A stretch of DNA of 64,000 nt from Tuctoria greenei (taxonomy: Eukaryota > Streptophyta > Magnoliopsida > Poales > Poaceae). A model generated the notes under the pieces. It ran no database searches and was not told the DNA's origin. It saw only the letters and a list, made by a program, of their open reading frames with translations. The translations under genes and the position numbers were made by a program. The stretch lies in contig JAYESD010000002.1 of assembly GCA_036927565.1 (NCBI GenBank), forward strand, positions 227,871,605 through 227,935,604, written 5' to 3'. Below are positions 1 through 11,226 of the stretch, piece after piece. The first letter of the stretch is position 1, and each line of letters opens with the position of its first letter.

Positions 1-868
1 AACTATTTTTATATGACAATTCCGCATATGGCAAGCTCTTGTCCCAACTTTTGCCATGCTTCAAAGCACAAGCTCTTAACATGTCCTCCAAAATCTGATT
101 GGTCCCCTCAGTTTGTCCATCTGTTTGAGGGTGATATGCTGAACTGAAATTCAACCTCGTTCCCAATGCGTCATGCAATTTCCGCCAAAACCTGGAGGTA
201 AATTGAGAACCTCTATCTGAGACTATCTTCTTTGGTTCTCCATGTCGCCACACAATATGCTCCATGTCTGCTAGCTGTATTGCAGTATACTTGGTCTTGA
301 CATTGATGAAGTGAGCTGACTTGGTCAAACGATCTACAATAACCCAAATTGAGTCATAACCAGACTAGGTACGCTGTAAAATAACTATGAAGTCCATTCC
401 AATTTCTTCCCACTTCCATTCTGGAATCTTTAATGGCTGCAATAATCCAGCTGGCCTTTGATGTTCTGCCTTGACTCATTGGCACACATCACGCAAAGCT
501 ACATATTCGGCTATGTTCTTTTTCATGCTAGCCCGCCAATAACATGTCTTCAAGTCCTTATACATCTTTTTACAACGGGGGTGAATTGAGTACGGCGAGT
601 CATGTGCTTCCTTTAATATTGTCTCCCTAATATGCTTCACATTAGGCACAAAAATCCTTTTTCCAAGCCATAAAGTACCATGATCATCCTCATCAAACCT
701 AATTTTTCTTCCCTCTTGGGTCCTTTCCTTGATCTCTTTGAGTTCCTTGTCCTTTGTTTGACCTTCTCGAATTTCTTGTTCCATGGTCGGATTTAACTCC
801 ATTATTCCCGTCTCATTCACAAATCCGAGATTCAACCATTCAAACTCCTTACATAACTCGGATGGCAA
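1..868 (-). pseudogene. H integrase, partial (pol C-terminal part)
   Basis: Integrase joins retrotransposon cDNA to target DNA. On the minus strand the reading begins in the RNase H-integrase spacer near 868 and contains the N-terminal HHCC zinc region (about 480-620). There the first cysteine of the usual CDVCQ is replaced by R (RDVCQ). The core follows down to position 1, with MDF, SDRGSQF and DGQTEGTN, so all three DDE acidic residues are visible. An in-frame TGA follows RDVCQ at 476-478 and a TAG lies near 366. The C-terminal region and chromodomain would lie left of the window. This copy is non-functional because of the stops and the lost zinc ligand. Confidence 0.85.
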
Positions 869-895
869 TTCACGAACAGTGAGTTGGTGACATAC

Positions 896-1372
896 TCATT
901 TCCGGCTCAAGGCATTGGCCACAACATTAGCCTTTCCCGGATGATAATTGATTCCCACATCACAATCCTTGATGAGCGCTAACCATCTTCGTTGCTTCAA
1001 ATTCAGCTCCGTTTGTGTGAAAATATACTTACGACTCTTATGATTCGCATAAATTTCACGCCTATGTACAAGGATATAATGTCTCCAAATCTTCAATGCG
1101 TGTACCACGGCTGCAAGTTCCAAATCGTGCGTTGGATAATTCTTCTCATGTTTCTTCAATTGTCTTGATGCATATGCAACCACTTGACCTTCTTGCATCA
1201 ATACACATCCAAGTCCTTGTCTCGATGCATCACAATAAATATCAAAACTCTTGCTCACGTCCGGCAATATTAAAACAAGGGTTGTGGTTAACCTTTTCTT
1301 CAACTCCTCAAAATTTTCTTGACAAGATTGAGTCCATTGGAAAGCTTTTCCCTTCATTAGCAACTCCATCAT
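896..1372 (-). pseudogene. H RNase H domain
   Basis: RNase H degrades the RNA strand of the RNA-DNA hybrid during reverse transcription. The minus-strand frame shows the gypsy RNase H core with CDASRQGLGC, HDLELAAVV and the final VVANALSRK. The family normally reads YTDHKS and VVADALSRK. Here both aspartates have become asparagine (YANHKS, VVANALS), so a catalytic acid is lost by a G-to-A type change. It is separated from the reverse transcriptase by a stop just after YYR (1406-1408), and the first part of the connection is out of the open frame. It lies between reverse transcriptase and integrase, as expected in Ty3/gypsy pol. Confidence 0.88.
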
Positions 1373-1405
1373 GGGCTAGGCTATTTTGGAAAAGTCCTTG
1401 ATGAA

Positions 1406-2173
1406 TCAACGGTAATATCCAGCCATTCTAAGAAAACTCCTTATTTCCTTGACATTATGTAGTGGTTCCCATTTCAACACGTCTCTCACCTTTACTGGGT
1501 CAACCGATACTCCTCCTCCTGAGATGATATGACCCAAAAACGAAACCTCTTTCAACCAAAACTGGCACTTGCTGAACTTGGCATACAATTGATGCTCCCT
1601 CAATTTCCGCGACATAAGCCGCAAGTGTTCCTCATGCTCCTTCTCATCCTTCGAGTAGATCATAATATCATCAATGAACACCACAGCAAACGTATCCAAG
1701 TACTCCATGCAGACCTTATTCATTAGGTACATAACATACGGAGGTGCATTTGTCAATCCAAAGGACATCACGGTGTACTCGTAAGATCCATACCGTGACC
1801 GAAAAGCTTTCTTGGGGATGTCCGATGGCCTAATCTTCATTTGGAAGTATCCCGACCTCAAATCAATCTTGGAGAAAACACAAGCACCCTTCATTTGATC
1901 AAACAAGTCCTCTATGTGGGGCAAGGTATACTTGTTCTTGATTGTCACCTCATTGAGAGCTCGGTAATCCAAACACATCCTTTGTGATCCATCCTTCTTA
2001 TCCACGAAAAGTACGGGCGCTCCCCAAGGTGAAGAGCTTGGGCGAATAAAACCTTTCTCTAGTTGCCCTTGAATATGCTTCTTGAGCTCCGCTAACTCCT
2101 TAGGAGGCATCTTATATGGCCTCTTAGCTATAGGTGCAGTTCTAGGTATTAAATCAATAACGAACTCAATGTC
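1406..2173 (-). pseudogene. H reverse transcriptase
   Basis: This is the RNA-dependent DNA polymerase of the gypsy pol. Going down the minus strand the reading shows the LEKGFIRPSSSPWGAP entry, KKDGSQRMCLDYRALN, motif A KIDLRSGYFQMKI with its catalytic aspartate, SFGLTNAPPYVMYLMN, and the FIDDIMIYS active site (the F/YxDD form usual in plant gypsy elements). The connection with KWEP and SFLRMAGYYR follows. The frame is open from about 2110 to 1408, where a stop ends it. A stop at 2174-2176 (GMPPD then stop) separates it from the protease frame. The catalytic aspartates are intact, but upstream and downstream breaks prevent a complete polyprotein. Confidence 0.9.
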
Positions 2174-2704
2174 TCAATCAGGAGGCATACCTAGGAACAC
2201 TTCCGGTAACACATCCAAGAATTCACACACCATTAGAATCTCCTCAATTGCGGCACCATCCATGTGGTTCGGCTCCAATTGCTTCGGTGCATGCTGAGAT
2301 GCTTCAAATTCTACGGTGATCCCTTCCTCATTGGTCAACTTTACCGTCTTTGTGGCACATTCAATGATTCCATTGTGATTCCTCAACCAGTCCATACCAA
2401 GTATAACGTCCAATCCTTGAGAATCCAAAACAATGAGGTTGGCAAAGAAGTCTACCCCCCTTATTCTAAGGCTTACTTTTGGACATACTATATTTGTCCT
2501 CATCTCTCCTCTAGGAGCCTTAACCAATAGAGTATAATTCATATGAGAGATAGGCAAACTATACTTGGCAACATATTTTGATGCAATGAATGAATGCGAT
2601 GCTCCAAAATAAAATAACATAGTTGTCAGGTTGGAGTTTGCGAGAAACATACCAATCACCACGTCATCCTCTTGTTGAGCATCCTCCGTAGAGACATGGT
2701 TCAC
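2174..2704 (-). pseudogene. H retropepsin-type aspartic protease
   Basis: This domain would cleave the Gag-Pol polyprotein. On the minus strand it starts after the gag zinc knuckle with NHVSTEDAQQ. It contains the position of the DSGASHSFI active site, the strand SKYVAKYSLPISH, and ILGMDWLRNHNG, which matches the conserved second hairpin. The catalytic DSG is changed to FYFGASHS, so the essential aspartate is now tyrosine and the enzyme would be dead. The G-run at IRGVDFF has six G and keeps the frame, unlike the five-G versions in elements D and F. The C-terminal part leads into the reverse transcriptase linker ending GMPPD and a stop. Confidence 0.88.
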
Positions 2705-3865
2705 GTTGCCATGAGCAAAATTCTACTATCCACGGTTCCCTTGCGGCTGTCCTCCATTGGGTCTTGGGTTCTGTCTTTGAGCATTGCTTCCATGACCAAG
2801 GCCTGACTTAGGACATTAATGTGCAAAATGTCCTGCTTCTCCACATGTATAGCACTTCCTAATCGCACCAGAATTTGGACAGACTTGATTCTTTTCATTG
2901 GCACCAGGAAAGTTGGCACGAGATGTAAAAGGCATTGGAGGATTAGGTGCTTGCATGACAGTGCGTTGCTGCACAAACTGAGCTGGGCGCGGTTCATATC
3001 CAGGGCGCTGAGCAGAAGAGCTGTAATAAGGCGTATTGGGTGGCGCAAAGCTAGGGCACACATTACTTCCTTGTTGCGGTCCTTGATATGACACCTTCCG
3101 CTTATTATCCTGCTCCATCTCACGGACCTTGTTCTCAACCACAATTGCTTTGTCCACAAGCTTCTGGAAGTTTGCATAATCACAATTCAACAATTGCACT
3201 TGGATCTAATTGTTCAAGCCCCTCATGAACAAGTATTGCTTCTGGCTGTCCCGACTCACATCCTCAGGCGCATACCTTAAGAGTTGAGTGAATTTGTTCA
3301 GATATTCACCCACACACGATCTTCCTTGCCTTAGGCTCTCAAATTCTTTCCTCTTCAAAATCATAACACCCTCGGGCCCATAATGAGAATGGAAGCTCTC
3401 CTTGAACTCAGTCCAAGTAATTCTCTCTTAGTTCTTATGAGCATTGCATAGCGAATCCCACCAATCGGCAGTTGCTCCAACAAGTTAATGAGATGCGAAT
3501 AGGACCTTCTCTCGGTCACTGCATTGGACTATTGCAAGTTTCTTCTCTATGGACTTGAGCCAATCATCAGAATCCATAGGGACAACAGCTTGAGGAAAGG
3601 TTGATGGCATAGTCCTCATAAACTCTCCCAACCGGTTATGAGGAGGCGGGGGTGGCGGGGGAGGCATGTGGGGTTGATTGTTGTTGTTGCCAGCCTGCAG
3701 CTGTCCCATAGTCTGTATCATGGTCTGCATGAGCTGGTTTTGCATAGCCAATAGCTGCTCAATATTGATAGCTCCCTGGGCAGGTCCTTGTCCATTATTG
3801 TTCTGAGTTGCTCCATTGTTGTCCTCCTCATCATTGCCACCCCTCTGGTTGCAAGTCCTCATCAT
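2705..3865 (-). pseudogene. H gag (capsid/nucleocapsid)
   Basis: Gag packages the RNA in the virus-like particle. I place the start at 3865 (ATGATGAGGACTTGC on the minus strand), because elements D and F start at the equivalent ATG directly after a CAG preceded by pyrimidines. Readable parts are a Q/N-rich N-terminus, a proline run, DDWLKSIEKKLA, VLFASH, then, after stops, the capsid core with ADWW, EFESLRQG and YLNKFTQL. The nucleocapsid knuckle CYTCGEAGHFAH is near 2820. Stops occur at about 3485, 3430 and 3208, and another falls right after GHFAH, where family members read an asparagine codon before CP. It is not translatable as one protein. Confidence 0.85.
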
Positions 3866-4118
3866 CTGAAGAAAAGCAAGAGATAAGAATTTAGAAAACG
3901 TCCCCAACTATATGCATCAAGGGATGTGAAACTAAGCAACTACCTATACTATCCCATGTGGACATGGCAATGCTAAAGCATCCCAAAAATCCTCTACTAA
4001 GCACACAAGCAGCAATACAAAGCAAACAACACACCAAGAAAAAACACATTGATTATTGAGTTCTCTATGTGCTCTAAAGTGTCCATTCTATCTAGGTTGC
4101 GTCCTACGGTCAACCTGT

Positions 4119-4131
4119 GGCTCTGATACCA
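4119..4131 (-). other. Primer-binding site of element H
   Basis: The minus strand reads TGGTATCAGAGCC three bases inside the 5' LTR. This is the sequence complementary to the 3' end of initiator methionine tRNA, used by many plant LTR elements to prime minus-strand cDNA. It fixes the internal end of the LTR at 4135 and the strand of the element. Confidence 0.93.
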
Positions 4132-4134
4132 ATT

Positions 4135-4453
4135 TGTGACACCCGGTTCCAAAAGTGAACCAAGTGCGACACATATGTGTGCCCAGGACGTTCAACACAC
4201 ATACACGAGAGATTCACAAATGACAAACAGATAATTACCACAGCTCAAATTATTAAATCAATACTTTTATTACAATATCCAAATAATCTTCATATTGAAC
4301 CTCTAACTATCATTATTGAACTATAACTGCAGTAGAAATAATCTAATTATGAAACTAAGCAAACTAAGCATAAAGGGTAGCGCGACTCCAAGCAACACCA
4401 CAGGCAAGTCGACGGCAGCACACGGCCTAGTACTCCACATTATTCTCATGATA
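4135..4453 (-). repeat. 5' LTR of H, segment 1 (internal-side end)
   Basis: In plus-strand reading the LTR begins TGTGACACCCGG at 4135, adjacent to the primer-binding site. It continues to the solo LTR insertion after TGATA at 4449-4453. The aligned order against the F 3' LTR (caccacaggcaagt, cctagtact, then the segment that resumes at 7222) shows the two segments are one LTR split by J. Confidence 0.9.
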
Positions 4454-6605
4454 TGTGACACCCAATTCCGAAAATGAACCAAGCGTAAAGCATATGTGTG
4501 CCCAGGATGTTCAACACACATACACAAGTGATTCACAATTGATAAACAGATTATAACCATTTCTCGAATAATAATACTAATAATAGTACCTTATCACACA
4601 CCCAATAGTCTTGATTACAAGCTCCAATGAAACTGCAGAAGAAAAACTAAACTCTAAAGACTTCAACTCCACAGGCAAGTTTGATGGTAACACGCGCTCC
4701 TAGTACTCCTCAAAATCCTCCTGGTACTCCACCTGGATGCCTACGTCTGGATTTGGTGAGGGAATAGCAAGGGTGAGCACATGTCGTACTCAGCAAGTGT
4801 GGAAAAGAATGACATGTAGCTTAAACAAAAGACGATGATAAACAATGGCTAATTGCGCAAAAGTACATTAAAACAATTGAAAAATGCAATTATATCATTA
4901 TTAAGTGAGGTCCTTCCCAAAAACCCAAATAATCATCAATTCCAACTTAAATAACCAACTTCAGCAATAATAATCCATATTCAACTCATAACTGCTTATT
5001 TATCTCCATTCCATCAATTCCATGTACTAAAGACAATTAATTAACCAATACCGGTTCCCAATTGAATTCCAACCATTAAACCAAGTTAAAGTCAAAATTC
5101 TAATCATGTGAGGGTCAAGGTTGCTCATGACCGGGAGCGTGGCTATCATGATAGTTTTAGACACTCTTCAGAGGTTGTACAACTTTACCCACAAGTTCGT
5201 GATTTCATCACCATTCAATGACTAAGGAATCTCAATTATGCCGTCTCACACTTCCTTAGGTGTGTGGCCAAGAGATCACAAAATAGCCCTTACAAAGTGA
5301 TTACTAGCCTATTTAGACCCCGCTGAGGTTTCACCGGTGGTGATGTCTCCATCTGTGCACATCCAACCAAGGGCCGCCTCTTGAGCCATTCGGATCCCAG
5401 GGTAGTCCCACCATCAACTACAAACCCATTCCGACTACACCTTCCCGGAGCATTCTTAATGGTCTAAACAGCACTGGCAATTCACTAATTAGTCAGCTGA
5501 GCCACACCCATACTTGGCCTTGTGGTGGCACTGTAAATCTTGGATGGTCGCTCTACGAACCGGTCCTTAGATCTAAAGCATGCAAAACGACCAAACAGTC
5601 CAACCCACTCCACATAACCAACTTGCTTAGATCCTTGGGCACCATGTTGCTAAAGGGTCATTATTATCAATTATCATCATTCATGTGTTCCATAGTTCAT
5701 AATTAAGCCATTTGATTGTTTCCCAAACCCAATTTAGTATTGCAAAGCAAAAAGTGCAAAATACCCTTATCGACTCTCTACATAGTGTTCAAGCGACAAT
5801 TGTGGTCATACAAAACTAGTAAACTCCTACAATTGGGTTTCCCAACATATTTACATAAGCATGCAATTTTTGCAAACAAAACCCTTACAACATGATCAAT
5901 ATGGTCAAGGGCACTTACCTTGCCCTTGAGCTTGGTTTGGATCGAAGGCTTTGTAGTTCTGGTTCTGCAGGTCCTCGAAAGCACTCTCTACGGCAAATCC
6001 TTCTATTCCGAGCGACAAACATGCAAAACACACAATTCAATCAATTAATGCTCATATAGTACTCAATATGCCATGATATGCATGATTAATGCAATTGTGA
6101 GGTAACACTTGTTATTGAATTGCAGATAAGGTTTACTAACTAGTCACAATAGTTTACAACAAGCTTGGACAGATTTGGAGTTGATTCGAGTCAGTTTGGA
6201 AATAATTCACCATAGTTCAGATTCATAGGCCGGACTAGACCGTTTCCGGGGCTGGACTATTCCGCCCTGAACAGAATTGGATTTTAGGGTTTTCGTAGAG
6301 TTGGGGTTGAATTTTCGTAGAAACTTGGATGTAGAGGGTGTACCATATGTTTAGAGACCCAAAGATCAAAGTTTTGACATGATACTTTGGATCTTGGCAA
6401 TTAGGGCTTGATGGAGATGAGTTGATGAAGAACTTGAATGAAGAACGTCAATTGTCAAGGAATTGATGAAGATTGATCTTGACCGGTCCTTCTTCATGTT
6501 TCTCCCCTCCTCCTTGCCTCTGGATTTGATCTTGATGACGGTGCAATGCAAAGTGGAAGCAAGGGGTTTTCAATTTGGTTGGAGAGGTGTGGGGTATTGG
6601 GTTGT

Positions 6606-6613
6606 TTATATAG
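6606..6613 (-). promoter_or_regulatory. TATA box of LTR J
   Basis: The minus strand reads TATATAAACAAC in the context that is conserved as cacctctatataaac in the F 5' LTR. It marks the U3/R part of the LTR. The palindrome cluster lies upstream of it in transcriptional sense. Confidence 0.6.
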
Positions 6614-6759
6614 AGGTGGAGGATTAGGGTTTTGGGGTGGATTCCAAGTGGAATTCATTAGGGGGGGCGTCTATGGCTCGAGGTGGGGTCCATTTGGGCC
6701 CCTCTGAGGTTGGCACGAAGTTCTTGGGCCCAAATTAGGCAATTACCCAAAACAAATCG

Positions 6760-7110
6760 TGGAGAGTAAAAGAATATGAGTTGGTTTCCAAAGGCTGCAC
6801 TAGTCCGCAATAGGGACCGGACAAGTCCGTTTGGCAACAGAGGAAAAATCGGACTGGTCCGGTGTATAAAGGAGGACAAGTTCGGGGTTCAAAGAAAAAG
6901 GTTTTGCGGACTGAGATTCTGGATACAATCAGACTAGTTTGCTCGAAGTCGGACAAGTCCAAATAACATCAGAGCCATCAACGGACTAGTCCGCGCCCTG
7001 TGTCAGACAAGTCCGGACTCTGAAGAAATTGAATTTTCTAAGTCAGAAAGGCAATACCAGACTAGTCCGGTTTAGAGGCTGGACAAGTCCGTACTCTGAC
7101 AGACTGTAAC
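6760..7110 (-). promoter_or_regulatory. CGGACTWGTCCG palindrome cluster in U3 of J
   Basis: About ten intact or one-mismatch copies of CGGACAAGTCCG or CGGACTAGTCCG (the same motif read on either strand) lie in 350 bases upstream of the TATA box. The position and alternation of the two forms are the same in the D, F and H LTRs. The function is unknown; binding-site clusters or foldback structure are both possible. Confidence 0.6.
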
Positions 7111-9078
7111 ATCCAGATTAAGCCTAAATTCATTTTGATCTTGTTCTTTTTTATATGGCTTAATGTTAAACATGTATGAGCATGTATGCAATGCATTATA
7201 CATGAAAATGAGGGTGTTACATGATAGTACCAAACATCACCTGAAACTGTTGGTGTGCGGGGGGATTGCAAGGGTGTGTACATGTCATACTCAGCAAGTG
7301 TGGAAAGTATGAAATGTATCTTAACAAATGACGACAATAATAAGAGCTAAGTGCTGAAAAGTACATTAAAACATTTTAAAAGCAATATATTGTATGTATG
7401 CAAAGTAAACGCATCATAAACCATAATGATCAACATAGTGCAAGTCCATACCCCATATCCATCACCATTATACCAGATTTCACCATTACCATAATTCAAT
7501 CCATAACTAGCCACAACCATATTATCAACCATAACCATCCCAAATCCCAAGTTTCCCTCTAATCATGTAAGTTGTCCAGGTGCTCATAACCGGGAGCATA
7601 GCTATCACGATAGTTTTAATAGACTCTACAGAGTTTGTACCGCTTTACCCATGTATTTGTGATTTCATCACTCGTCGGCGACTAAAGGAAACCTCCATTA
7701 TGCCAATTACACTTCCTTTGGTGTATGGCCAAGAGATCACAAAATAGCCTTTACAGAGGGACTACTCGCATGTATGGAGCCACTGAGGTTTCACCAGCGG
7801 CGATGTCTCCACTTGAGCACATCTTCAGCCAAAGGCCCCCTCTTGTGCCGTTCAGATCCCAGGGAGTCCCACCAACCATATCCAAACCCAATCCGACTCC
7901 CGTTCCCCGGTGCGCCAAATGATCCGCTCAATACTAGCAATACCCTAATTAATCAGCTATGCCGCACCCATACATGGCCTCGTGGTGGCACTATTGTCCT
8001 GACTTATTCTTGCATGAACCGGTCCTTAGATCCAAGGCAAGCAAACCACCATAGCATCCTACCCATCCACATACCATGCTTGCTTAGATCACCCATTACC
8101 ATATCATATTAACTAGTTCATAATAATCATAATCTCATTAATGCATAATTAAATGGTATAGTTGTTTTCCCATCCCAATTAATTAAGAAGCAAAAAGTAA
8201 AAATTAAAATGCCATTCTCCACAATCTACCATGTATTCCAGGTGACAAGGGCGGTTTAACAAGGCTAGTAAACTCCTATCTTGGGTTTCCCATCAATTTG
8301 ACACAAGCAATGCAGTTTTGCAAATAAAACATTTATTGTAAAACAGGATCAATATGTTCAAGGACACTTGCCTTGCACTTGGGCTTGGTTTGGATCAAAG
8401 ACTTCAAATTCTTGGTGTTGGAGGTCCTCCGCAGCACTCTCTAGCGCAAATTCGTCTAAACTATGCAATAAACATACAAGACAAGAATCACAATCAATAA
8501 GTGCACATATATTACACATATGTCATGACATGCATGATTAATGCAAATGCAAAGCAAAACTAGTTAATGAGTTGTTAATGATGTTTACTAACAAGTTCTA
8601 ATAGCTTTTAACAAGTTTGAATAGGTTTGGAATTGGTTTGAATCAAATTAGATTTAATTCAATCAGGAAATAGATCGCAAAATCAGACAAGTCCAAAGGA
8701 GGTCGGACTAGTCCGCCCGTCGTAGGAACAGCGAACTAGGATTTTCTAGATCGACATGAATGTTGAGAAACGGGGTTGAATTCACGTGAGAAATAGGAAA
8801 TAGAAGTATACCAAGTGTTTAGGACTCCAAAGAATCAAGAGTTTTTGAGGTACCACATGAATCTTGATGATATAGGGTTGATTAAAACATTGATGGTGGA
8901 TTGTTGATGAAGAACGAAAACTTGGTGGAGATCTTGATCACTTGATCCTCTTTCGTTTCCTCCTCTTTTTCTTCTTGCTCGGGGTCTCCTTCTCCCTCCT
9001 TGATGGCGGCTCTCCATGAACTAGGGTTTGTGGTCTTTCAATTGAGGCAAAAGGATGTAAAGTCGAAGGGTGGGGTTG

Positions 9079-9087
9079 TTTATATAA
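9079..9087 (-). promoter_or_regulatory. TATA box of the H 5' LTR
   Basis: The minus strand reads TTATATAAAC in the same context as the other Tekay-type LTRs here. It is the likely start region of the element transcript, which would run toward lower coordinates. Confidence 0.6.
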
Positions 9088-9239
9088 GGGTGGAGGTTAG
9101 GGTTTGATGGAATTCGAGTTTAAGATGGGTAGAGGCCGGTTTGGGGTCCCACGTGGGCTCCAACAAGAGTTAGAAACAACGTCCTTAGGCCCACTTAACG
9201 TAAAACCCAAAGAAAAGTCATGAAACAAAAGATCAATTC

Positions 9240-9640
9240 GGAATCACGATTTACCGGACAAATCCGCAGCGGGCCGTACTAGTACAAAGATTGACAGAGG
9301 CAAAAACAGACAAGTCTAGACTATATCGGACAAGTCCGAACTGGGTCAGAGGAGAATCAAACAAGTGTGGCGAAAACCGGACAAGTCCGATTTTAGTCAG
9401 AGGAAAAACGGACAAGTCTGCTGGAATGCCGGATAAGTCCAGACAAGTCCAGGGACTTAGCAAAATTTTTAAGGATTCCTGAAATGCCAGACTAGTCCGC
9501 AATGGACCAGACAAGTCCGAAACTATAGAGAGAAAAAAATAGACTAGTCCGCAGCAAAACGGACAAGTCCGACGGAGGTTAGAGAGAAATTGGACTAGTC
9601 TGCACAAAAAACAGACCAGTCGGTACTTCCCAAAATTCTT
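9240..9640 (-). promoter_or_regulatory. CGGACTWGTCCG palindrome cluster in U3 of H
   Basis: Roughly a dozen copies such as cggacaagtccga, ggactagtccgc and cggacaagtccgac lie upstream of the TATA box on the minus strand. A further pair lies downstream of the TATA box near 8680-8715, mirroring the extra pair in the D LTR. Confidence 0.6.
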
Positions 9641-9753
9641 AAGTGTGGTTTTACTCTGAATCAATTTTAAACTTATTCATTTTTATGTGGATTAATTTTA
9701 GACATGTATTAGGATGTATGCAATTCATGATGGATGAAAATGAGGGTGTTACA

Positions 9754-11226
9754 AACATATTGATCCTATTTTAAAATAAATGTTTTGTTTTCAAAACTGC
9801 ATGCTTGTGTTAATTTGAATGGAATTCCTATGATAGGAAGTTTACTAGCTTTGTTTAACCACCCTTTTCATCTGGAATATATTGTAGAGAGTCGGGAAGG
9901 GCTTTTACTTTTTTGCTTCACTTAATTAATTGGGATGGGAAAACAACACTACACATTTAATTATGCATTAATGAGATTATGGTTAGTATGAACTGGTCAA
10001 TATGATATGGTAATGGGTGATCTAAGCAAGCATGGTATGTGGATGCGTTGGACGTTATGGTGGTTTCACTTGCTTTATATCTAAGGATCGGTTCATGCGA
10101 GAATAAGCCAGGACAACAGTGCCACCACGAAGCCAAGTATGAGTGCAACATAGCTGATTAATTACGGTATTGCTAGTATTGCCTGGATCATTTGGTGCAT
10201 CGGGGAGGGGGGGTCGGATTGGGTTTGAATATGGTTGGCAGGACTCCAATGGATCCGAACGGCACAAGAGGGGGCCCTTGATTGAAGATGTGCTCAGTTG
10301 GAGACATCGCCACCAGTGCAACCTCAGTGGGTCCGCACATGCTAGTAGTCTCCTTGTAAAGGCTATTTTGTGATCTCTTGGCCATACACCTATGGTAGTG
10401 TTTTGGCATAATGGAGGTTTTCTTTAGTCACCGACGTGTGATGAAATCACAAACTCGTGGGTAAAGTAGTAAAAACTCTACATAGTATTAATATTATCAT
10501 GATAGCTGTGCTCCCAGTTAAGAGCACCTGGACAACTTTCATGATTAGAGGGAAACTTGGTATTAATTTGGCAATGGTTATGGTTAATATTATGGTTATG
10601 ACTAGTTATGAATTGAATTATGATAATTGGACATGGATGATGATGATGGTAATAATCTGGTATATGGATGGATAATTGATTATGGTTTCATATTATGTTA
10701 ATCATTGTGTTTATGATGGGTTTACTTCACATACATATAATATACTGCTTTTCAAATGTTTTAATGTACTTTTCAACACTTATCCATTATTATATTTGTC
10801 ATTTGTACCATCTCCATGTCATACTTTCCACACTTGCTGAGTACGACATGTACTCACCCTTGTAATTTCGCCACCAACACTTGCAGGTCAGGATTTGGAG
10901 TATAACAATGATAATGCAGAGTTCTAGGCCGTGTCTGCCGTCAGCTTTGCTTGTGGTGTTGCTTGGAGCCGCGCTACTCTATTTGCTTAGCTGCTTAGTT
11001 GCTTATTTAGTTATTTCCGCTGCATTATTTCAAACTTGTCTTTAATATTAATTAGAGCTTGTGTTTGAGGATGTTATGAATTGTGTAATAAAAGTGGTTA
11101 ATTAATCTTGTTTTGTGGTAATTTTATGTATATCCTTTTTCAATTGCACTTGTGTACGCGTTTGTTGAACATCCTGGGCACACATATGCATCACGCTTGG
11201 TTCTTTTATCGGAACTGGGTGTCACA
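9754..11226 (+). repeat. LTR I: right part of a plus-strand Tekay-type LTR
   Basis: The sequence from ttgatcctattttaaa to aactgggtgtcaca aligns in order with the right half of the F 3' LTR (about 59015-60523), in plus orientation. Its left ~1.3 kb is missing because element H sits in it; that part should lie left of the window. At 11226 it abuts element A's LTR in mid-sequence (ccggggctgcc matches 28060 onward), so I was inserted into A. Whether it is a solo LTR or the 3' LTR of a full element cannot be seen here. Confidence 0.85.

Larger units (their letters stand above)
4454..7221 (-). mobile_element. Solo LTR J (Tekay/Del-type), nested in the H 5' LTR
   Basis: A complete 2768 bp LTR, in plus reading from TGTGACACCC to GGGTGTTACA, with no primer site, polypurine tract or coding region beside it. 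It is flanked by identical TGATA at 4449-4453 and 7222-7226, the 5 bp target duplication typical of gypsy integration. A solo LTR of this kind arises when two LTRs of a full element recombine and delete the interior. Detail around 4660-4760 (ctcctagtactcctc, gacgcctac-type text) is closer to the D LTRs than to the H, F or I LTRs, so at least two LTR subfamilies are present. It is the youngest layer at this end. Confidence 0.93.
1..9753 (-). mobile_element. Element H: Tekay/Del-type Ty3/gypsy retrotransposon, 3' part off-window
   Basis: Reading on the minus strand the order is 5' LTR (9753 down to 4135, interrupted by solo LTR J), primer-binding site, gag, protease, reverse transcriptase, RNase H and integrase, the last cut by the window edge. 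This is the gypsy order. The lineage call rests on the ~2.85 kb LTR, the Met-type primer site and close similarity to elements D and F, which still carry a chromodomain. The element lies inside a plus-strand LTR of the same family (9754-11226), and the likely target duplicate at its right end is AACAT (9754-9758). Its partner lies off-window, so this is unproven. All coding modules carry stops or lost catalytic residues, so this copy is dead. Confidence 0.9.
7222..9753 (-). repeat. 5' LTR of H, segment 2 (outer end)
   Basis: This resumes the H LTR after the J insertion, beginning with the second TGATA and running through ACATCACCTGAAACTG to the terminal GGGTGTTACA at 9753. Without J and one target copy the LTR is about 2846 bp. 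It holds a TATA box (TATATAAAC on the minus strand, 9079-9087) and a palindrome cluster at 9240-9640. Short open frames in this stretch have no family support and are not called. Confidence 0.9.

Noticed and set aside
4119..4131. Possible tRNA fragment (TGGTATCAGAGCC)
   Set aside because: It is the primer-binding site beside an LTR, with no tRNA cloverleaf around it. The same holds at 36373, 44707 and 52986.
7725..8112. Open frames inside the H LTR
   Set aside because: Equivalent positions in F, D and J are not open in the same frame. They are chance frames in LTR sequence.
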